Origin: Rutpela maculata
Taxonomy: Eukaryota; Arthropoda; Insecta; Coleoptera; Cerambycidae
Length of the DNA stretch: 64,000 nucleotides
Assembly (NCBI GenBank): GCA_936432065.2
Contig: OW386286.2
Location: 263,891,987 to 263,955,986 of the forward strand
Direction: 5' to 3'
The translations under genes were made by a program, and so were the position numbers. The notes beneath the pieces were generated by a model. That model was not told the origin of the DNA and did no database searches. It saw nothing but the letters and a program-made list of their open reading frames with translations. Shown in pieces: positions 57,701 through 64,000 of this stretch; the stretch's first letter is position 1, and each line of letters opens with the position of its first letter.

Positions 57701-58994
57701 GTCTTCAAACTGTGTTTTTTTGCGAAAGACGGTCATATAAATTAGCGGCTGTAATCAAGAATTTGTGCACGTGCTAGATGGAGATGGCATATCAGTAAAT
57801 TTTCTCCAGTGACAGAAGAGACACTTCATTTAATGTTAACCCAGTTTCAAAACATGAGAAAATTGCAATGAACCGAAAATATAAAATCGAATGAAAGTTG
57901 CAATTGCATATTGCCCATGGCAAATAATTTACTAGGATTATTAAATATTTTTAGATACTAGGAGACCGTTCTGAGAACATAAAAACAATATCCCGGAACG
58001 TCTTACAATAAATATATAATATGTATGTGAATATGGATATATGTTAAATATACAAAGATTTATTCAGAGAATATAAAACCACGATAAATGAGACATAAAA
58101 AGCTACCTACCATATTAACTCCGAAATCTTAAATCTCAAACTCCGAATATAAAACTGGAGATAGCTGGATAGTAAATATATGAGCCCGACGAATGGTGAT
58201 CTAAATTTGATCAAACATCAACATAATAGTATACTGTGTATTTAGGTGTGAAAGCAATACATTCCCCATTGGGAAATTTCTGCAATTTTTTTTCAATTCA
58301 AAAATGAGTACTTCAGATTAAAAGAAGAGACCCGTATTTTTTTTTAAGCAATATAAACGTGAAAAAAAATGTTAAAGTTTAGTTATATATTTTCCCCTAA
58401 GAACGTATGACTTATGTAAACGTAGTTTAGGCTTATTATAAAAAGGATACCTACCCTGGCCAAGGAGTAGAAGAAGAAGAAGATGACCTAAAATTCTTAA
58501 TTGTTATAAGCTTTTTGACAGCGATAAGTGTCAGTCTATGGCAAAAAATAACATGAAAGTAGATACAATTACGCAGCATTTGCAACCGTCACCGGTAAAT
58601 CAAAGAAATTTTCTGCGTTTGTCTACGTCACAAAACGTTTAGTGACTTTTTGAAACCAAAACTTATGGGGCTTTAAAAAATACAACGAACTGAAAATAAT
58701 TGTTTAAAATATTACTGGTAAGTTCTGATTATATTATATTTTCATATCAATACTTGTTTTTAAATATTTAGACTCAACTGAAATTCCCCTGCCAAGGCCA
58801 ACAAGCATCGAAGTCCGGCAAGGTGCTTTTACACCGAAGTACTATTTTTTCTGAAATCACAATCAATATTATTATAGATTAAGGAATTTGTATTAATGCA
58901 TAACATTTCTTCATTACAATATAACTGCTTACTAATAAATGCAATTTTAATGCGAGTTGGTTTGTCTGCGTGTATTTATTTACTGTCTAAAATA
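54717..58994. repeat. Three tandem 1,426-bp copies
   Basis: The word gacatcttacagttaaacc occurs at 54,717, 56,143 and 57,569, and gacat occurs once more at 58,995, giving three units of exactly 1,426 bp. By eye the units differ at one base: G at 55,002 and 56,428, A at 57,854. Joints show a 5-bp shared gacat, i.e. microhomology between the left flank (gtgacatctt) and the family-K sequence at the right (tagacataaa). Each unit contains split family-K sequence at its ends and an agaagaagaagaag tract (at 55,617 in copy 1). No protein motif was recognised. Either a very recent tandem duplication or an assembly artefact. Confidence 0.9.
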
Positions 58995-59130
58995 GACATA
59001 AAAAAATCGTACGGGAATGTTCATCGTTGCTTGGCAACGGATCTTTTTCGGTCTGTTTTCTGATAGTTTCTTAGCAACGGAGTAAAATACTGGAATTGTG
59101 TATTTTTCGATTTGAAATCGTGCCCAAAAA
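58800..59130 (+). mobile_element. Family K repeat, copy 3 (outer edge of the tandem array)
   Basis: It continues from the third tandem unit into unique DNA: accgaagtac, aaggaatttgtattaatgca, ggtttgtctgcgtgtattta, cgtacgggaatgtt, caacggatctttttcggtct and gaaatcgtgcccaaaa. It shows that the original single unit ended inside this repeat. Confidence 0.6.
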
Positions 59131-59290
59131 GGTAGACATTGCCGATGATTTTAATAATTATTTTACTACTGTAGTTCATAATATTTCTGCTTCATTACCA
59201 AAAAGCGATATAAATTTAATGGACATATTGCAAAAAATATCTTGTCTAGCAGATAATTTTTTATATAAGGCCAGTATCCGTTTATAAAGT
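59131..59290 (+). pseudogene. LINE ORF2 linker fragment
   Basis: The plus strand reads KKVDIADDFNNYFTTVVHNI, then SASLPKSDINLMDILQ. IAxxFNNYF is the standard block between endonuclease and RT in many LINEs, as also seen in the fragment at 118-314. It is about 50 codons and continues into unrecognised sequence. Confidence 0.65.
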
Positions 59291-60984
59291 TTTAGATGCG
59301 GAAAATACATTCAAAAATTTTTCCTATAATGACGCTTATGATTTAAATACCGACTTAGTACTTACGGTGTTAGGCTTGCGACTGTTGTAGAATCTTCCAG
59401 AATTGACCTAGGTCGAAGCCAAAATAAAAATTCGACTTAGGTAAAAAATTCATTTAAGGGCATTTTCAATCATGACAAACAAGTCTGAAGGGCTTCAGAG
59501 CCACAAACTGGCCCAAAAGGACCAGTATGAAGTCGTCAAGACATTAGGTACAACCAGGTGAAAATTCGAAGAAACACCGAATTTTCACTTAGGAAAATAA
59601 GTTTTGGTTCAGGATATGAGAGTGAAAGTATATGGTGGTCATGGTAAAATTAACCAGAAATAAAAGATATAATTTTTAACCAAGGAAAAATTAACCATAT
59701 ACTTCTACAAAATTATTTTAACTTTCATTCCTCCGTCGAAGACATTGACCATGGAGGCACAGTCATTATATATTCTGTTCTAAAGACTGACTATAAAATT
59801 TTAACTATATAATATACCAAAAAGGGTAAAATCGACAAATATGGCAAAGGCGCGTAGCGCCAGTAAGCAAATATTGACAAAAAATCAGTGAAAATGCACA
59901 AAGCCGGTTTCTCGTATAAAACAAGTTTGGATTCACCCAGCGACTCATAATTTGGAGGAGTGCGTTGGATGAGCATACACAATGGTAAAGCGATGGTAAG
60001 AAAGCAAAATGCAGGGCTTTCCAAATAATAAAGTTACAGAGAAAACTGCCTAGTGCACAAAGGACTCAGAAAACCATTTTGCCAAAAAGTCGCTGGGAGG
60101 CGACACGGTGTAATTTTTCCTATATTGAACCTGCATAGGGACAAGTATGTCGTAAGACTGGCCGACCGTTATTAAACTCATGTATGTGTCGAACTCCGTC
60201 CCGTGAATGATATAATCACGATATGGGACCTTATTAGCGACCCAAAATTTTTCCAGTAAAATATTTTTATATTATTTTCCGTCAGCCATAATTACCAAAT
60301 ACAAAATTTATAAAGTCCTTTTAAAAGGCTTGCATTAAATCCTGAGGAAGTTAAATGAATCTTTTCTACCAAATCGATTGTTAGCGCACGCTCTCATTTG
60401 TACGGTTTAAAAGTAAATTGTCTTAGATGAGGAGGCGTGATTCTTTCACATTATATAATTTTGCAGAAAATAACTGTATCATTTTAAATTTATTAAATAA
60501 GTGGTATTCTTTGAACTAATTGCATTGTAATTGATATAAGGACTTGTTGCTAGACTTAATCCCTGTAGTTTCCGTTTGGAAGATCGAAACAACTGAGTTT
60601 ATCGGAATCTTATGATTCCGCAAGTCTGGCACTCAGTGTTCTGGTCGCCTTACGGGAGCTTGATAGGGATTTTTTATGCAATTTTTTCAGAAGTCATTAG
60701 GTGTAGAATCCATTATTAATGGGTAAACAGATACCAATCACGTCAACTTTTAATCCCATCGGAAAAAAATCTTCGATAGGGGACTGGACTTTCTTCTATG
60801 CAAAAATCGCAATAATCCAAAGACGTAAAAACCCTTATTGTCAGTGAATAAATCAAATCACGTCCTAAGAGAGAGTCGTTAATGATCTGAGGAAGTGCAT
60901 TCTCAACCTATTACTTGTCTATCGACCTCACTTGGGAGTAGAAGAACGGGCAGAACGCGGCTGGCGCCCTTCTAAAAATAAATT
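59291..60984. other. No gene recognised
   Basis: About 1.7 kb, less AT-rich than average in places (ggcgccc, gcggctggcgccc near 60,955), without long reading frames or motifs that I can identify. cgacacggtgtaatttttcc near 60,095 echoes sequence at about 4,378. Confidence 0.4.
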
Positions 60985-61300
60985 GGTGTCGCGTCACCTA
61001 GACGCACGGTAGTAAGTTTTTCTACACGGCCACGCATTCCCGGGTTCGAATCCTGGCTAGAGTATGGATATGTAGTGACGTTTTTCACGTGTTGCTGAGA
61101 TGGTAGCAGTGGACTAGATCGCGGTTGTGTGAGAGATAGTACGGCTAGTCGTCTCCTTTCCTGAGTTTCAGTCTCAGCTACGGCAGATGGCAATGTTTGC
61201 AGGTAATGGATGTCGTGTTCTTATCTATGTGTGCGTGTCACAATTAAGTGGTGGAATAGCCTACGGCTAAACTCCGCCAGGACGTACATATAAATAAGCG
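60985..61300 (+). mobile_element. tRNA-derived SINE
   Basis: A good RNA polymerase III B box (ggttcgaatcc) lies at 61,043-61,053. An A-box-like word (tagacgcacgg, 60,999-61,009) lies 33 nt upstream. The body runs about 200 bp and ends in taaactccgccaggacgtac and tataaataa, followed by an A-rich stretch. A truncated 3' copy lies at about 12,675-12,740. The head is too degenerate to be a functional tRNA gene. Confidence 0.75.
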
Positions 61301-61364
61301 TTAAAAAAATAGTAAAATAATTTAGAAAATCGTTGATATAATTCTGCATTAATTTATCATATCG

Positions 61365-63110
61365 ATGAAGAGATGTTTTGACGAAGGAATTTTTCCTAAT
61401 TTATTCAAAATTACAACTACCTCCTTATCTCAATTATTCCAGTTTTTGGTAAATTAATAGAAATTCTGTTAAAAAGTGTTTTGAATGATATACTGTAATA
61501 TTGACTTATCGATTTGGTTTCCTCTTTAAGTTGTCTACCATCCAAGCTGTTCAATGGGTGGAGGGACATATAGTCGAGAGTCTTAAGAAAGGAGAGGGAT
61601 AAAGGGAACTGGCCTTACATTAAGTTATCTCTCCAAGATGTTCGACTGTGTTTCTCATGATCTGTAGTTAATAAAGCTATTATATTATAACACGAAAGAT
61701 TTACCCTTAACTGTACTTACTTACCTCTATGTATTAAAATCATATCTAAACATCGGAGAGAACAGAACAAAAATTTGTGGTTCCTATTTGGTCACGTGAA
61801 AACATTCAAGGCAGTTGTGTTACTCTACTTAGTCAGAAAGGTAAGTACAATAATTCTTATACTATCATCTCTGTTATACAAGTAAGATCAAAAATATTGA
61901 ACTTCAAATAAAAGTGTCTGAGTACAAATTCCTTAAAAAAAAAAAATCATAAAATATAATTTTTAGAATTTGTTTTTATGAGAAAACAGTAGTATGCATT
62001 TATGCAGACTTGATTATTCTTTAATTAGAGCGGCATTGGCAGCATTATTTCAATCAAGCCATGTTATTATCCACTATCCGTTGGGACATCTCTACACGAA
62101 TATCTACTTCTAAATATATTAGCGGAGGGTCAATGTAAACTTTTCTCTTTAAAAAAACTCCATGAGTAAAAGTCTAACGGAGCAAGAATCACTTTGGAGG
62201 CAAGAAAAGTCACCAAACCTGGAAATGGCTTTATCCGGAATAAGCTATCTGATGGTGGTTATTCAATCTGGAATGTCTTAATAATGTTAAACATGGAATC
62301 CCACAAGGATCTGTTTTGGGTCCATTGTCTATATTGCTTGTAGGTGATATTGATGATTTTCTTATTTTCCATATTTTTCCAAGATCCTTTTTTGTTGACG
62401 ACACAACTTCAATTGCTTCAAACGCAAATTATTCAATAACAATTTACTAAATTTGAAATTGAAAAAACTGCCAATGAATGGTTTAGACCAAGTAGTGATA
62501 AATCACAGAAACTTGTTCTTCAAATTACGCTATTAGTAAGAGAGAAATTATAAAGCTACTAGATGCTGTTTTAGTTGACAAATTGAGTTGGCTTGGTCAT
62601 GTTGATTATTTGGGAAAATCATTTTCGAGTGTAATTTATTCATTACGCCATTTGCGGTTACTAATAGGAGACAATATTTTACCCTCGGCATGTTTTGAAA
62701 TGTTTAATTTCCGTCCTAAGCAGTCATTTTATAAGGAAACTCATGTCATGATGAAAACATTTTTGGGCTTCAAAAGAAAGCTGTCAGGGTACTTGATGAA
62801 ATTAATTATAATAGAGAATATTGTAAACCATTATTTATTCAGCATACTGACCTTACCTTCTTGATCTAATTTTATTCCCTAGTTGAAATACACAAAATTC
62901 AGTAATTTCAGCATACATTCAGATCATCGCAACAATAATATAAAATCTGACTCGTTTTAAGTTAAATAAATTTAATATGTTGCTTCAAAAATACGGATAC
63001 TTTGGTTCAACGCTATTATTGAATGGATGGATGAATTTATGATAACCCGCCCAATCCAAATAAACATAAAATGATATTGATATTGATATGGAGCAGAGCT
63101 TTTTATGTTG
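61365..63110 (+). pseudogene. LINE RT remnant (jockey/CR1-like), plus strand
   Basis: Blocks in order: DEGIFPNLFKI, SIIPVFGKLIEILLKSVLND (fingers), STIQAVQWVEGHIVESLKKG, then shifted TLSYLSKMFDCVSHDL (motif A, K-x-F-D), LLYYNTKDLPL and SYLNIGENRTKICGSYLVT. About 430 bp of unrecognised sequence (61,805-62,240) is followed by HGIPQGSVLGPLSILLVGDI (motif B), RSFFVDDTTSIASN (motif C; VDD, normally ADD), ANEWFRPSSDKSQKLVLQ, LLDAVLVDKLSWLGHVDYLG, KKAVRVLDEINYNREYCKPL and HTDLTF. The whole RT is represented. Many frameshifts and stops make it inactive. The middle gap could be a nested insertion. No tail tract was identified. Confidence 0.8.
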
Positions 63111-64000
63111 AACTAGTATTTTCCGATTTTCAATGTATGTTCAATGTAGTTATTGTTTTGTGTTTTATTTTGTGCCTTTTTATTTCGACATAAAAGTTTT
63201 TGTGATATTTTACTCATATATTTAATTTATATTTACCTGTATATGTTGTTTTATACTTTCATTATTATTTTTTATTATTTCTTATATAGACTAGAATAGT
63301 ATCTATCTGCTAACTTGCTACAAATGTACTTTGTTGCATATAATGTAGTTAAATAAACATCTATCAATAATGCAATTATCCAAAAGGAATCTTTAAAATT
63401 TGTCTGAGTATGCTTTAAAAATTCGAAATGTTGAAAATGGTAATAATATTAATTAAGTAGATATTCCTTCTTATCTGTGATCTTTAACTTGTGTGTTTCA
63501 TAAATGCCCTTATGTACCCTTGGACGAGAACAGGGTGTCCGTGTCCCTGTTTCTGTCCCCGTTTCTGTCCCCATTGTTAGTGGTCATGTAATATCTCTAC
63601 TGTGTTGTTTATGTTAACTTTTCATTTGCGCAACTCGCTAATAGGTTATATCCAATACCATGAAAAAGTAAATATTCGGCAACGCCCGACTTTTATTCGT
63701 CATTACTTTGTTCTATTTTCATAAGGGAATTAAGGCGACAATAGATGCCTCCTACGTTTTTCTCTCATTCATGTTATTCTCGAGACCCGATAATAGGTCT
63801 GACCTTTGTTCAATAAAAAATAAGCTTGGGTAAGCGAAAAACGTTCAACACTCAGCGATTGCCGGTACGACTGCCATATTTCTAATAGGATATTTACATA
63901 AAATACTGACTGTAACTCCTTTTTAACGATATACTAAAAACGCCCTATAAAATGATTCATATAAAACAGGATTTACTTGCTAGCGTGCTGAAAGGAATTT
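63111..64000. other. No gene recognised
   Basis: AT-rich DNA to the end of the window. A short repetitive word (gtttctgtcccc) occurs near 63,535-63,570. No coding motif. Confidence 0.4.

Noticed and set aside
54717..58994. Satellite DNA array
   Set aside because: Only three copies with unique flanks and a unit made of dispersed repeats; better described as a recent segmental tandem duplication.
61021..61060. Possible tRNA gene at the B box ggttcgaatcc
   Set aside because: No full cloverleaf or acceptor stem can be drawn, and the sequence continues into a SINE body with a known 3' end.
60972..61193. Minus-strand frame of 73 codons over the SINE
   Set aside because: Antisense to the tRNA-derived SINE; no protein motif.
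1..64000. An intact host gene with introns
   Set aside because: I looked for runs of coding-like segments bounded by plausible splice sites outside transposon remnants and found none that I could support; small exons could still be missed without alignment or transcript data.

Overview
This window reads as repeat-dominated, visibly AT-rich DNA from an animal nuclear genome. It is most likely from an arthropod, probably an insect: the protein remnants (jockey-like LINEs, piggyBac, Tc1/mariner, hAT and a Sola/DUF7869-like transposase) and the many insect-style MITEs fit that. I lean weakly towards a beetle, but the sequence does not prove the order. I found no intact host gene, no rRNA or tRNA gene, no CRISPR array, and no operon or promoter I could defend. 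Every recognisable coding stretch is a decayed or internally deleted piece of a transposable element. Element family names and clade assignments come from remembered motifs, not database searches.

Layout. 0-4.8 kb: a LINE scrap split by a 421-bp insertion with target-site duplication, a divergent copy of a GTCTGTC-bearing repeat (family B), and a diverged direct duplication. 4.8-7.7 kb: a 2.4-kb cut-and-paste element (29-bp perfect terminal inverted repeats, AATT on both sides, six subterminal motifs) carrying a frameshifted transposase. It sits inside an older repeat ending in CAGGGTG. 7.8-10.35 kb: a LINE with its 5' piece inverted (twin-priming pattern) and split by a 905-bp TIR element, abutting a Tc1/mariner-like transposase remnant. 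10.36-12.06 kb: a hAT-type element with perfect 8-bp duplication, itself carrying an 856-bp fold-back element. 12.6-13 kb: a small MITE with a SINE tail inside. 13-19.9 kb is mostly featureless AT-rich DNA.

19.9-23.4 kb: fold-back families, one split by another element with an 8-bp duplication, and a 19-G homopolymer. 26-32.7 kb: a jockey-like LINE ending in an AAAT-type tail, the N-terminal part of a second Tc1/mariner-like transposase, another LINE and a fold-back element. 34-41.4 kb: an antisense LINE and a compound inverted repeat over 5 kb long. 42.9-50.5 kb: six LINE pieces (three or four elements), family-B copies inserted at TTTA-type sites, GTCTG-repeat elements and a 200-bp-arm hairpin. 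50.7-54 kb: an internally deleted piggyBac-like element holding a fold-back element with a cysteine-rich (CXC-like) coding fragment. 54.7-59 kb: three nearly identical 1,426-bp tandem copies. 59-64 kb: LINE pieces and a tRNA-derived SINE.

The elements are related mainly by nesting, which gives a relative insertion order: mariner remnant, then hAT, then fold-back; LINE, then TIR element; LINE, then family B; piggyBac, then CXC fold-back. I see no convincing evidence for a new working biological system. The best leads are the element with subterminal motif arrays at 5.1-7.5 kb, the CXC-carrying fold-back at 51.5-53.7 kb, and the very recent 1,426-bp triplication.
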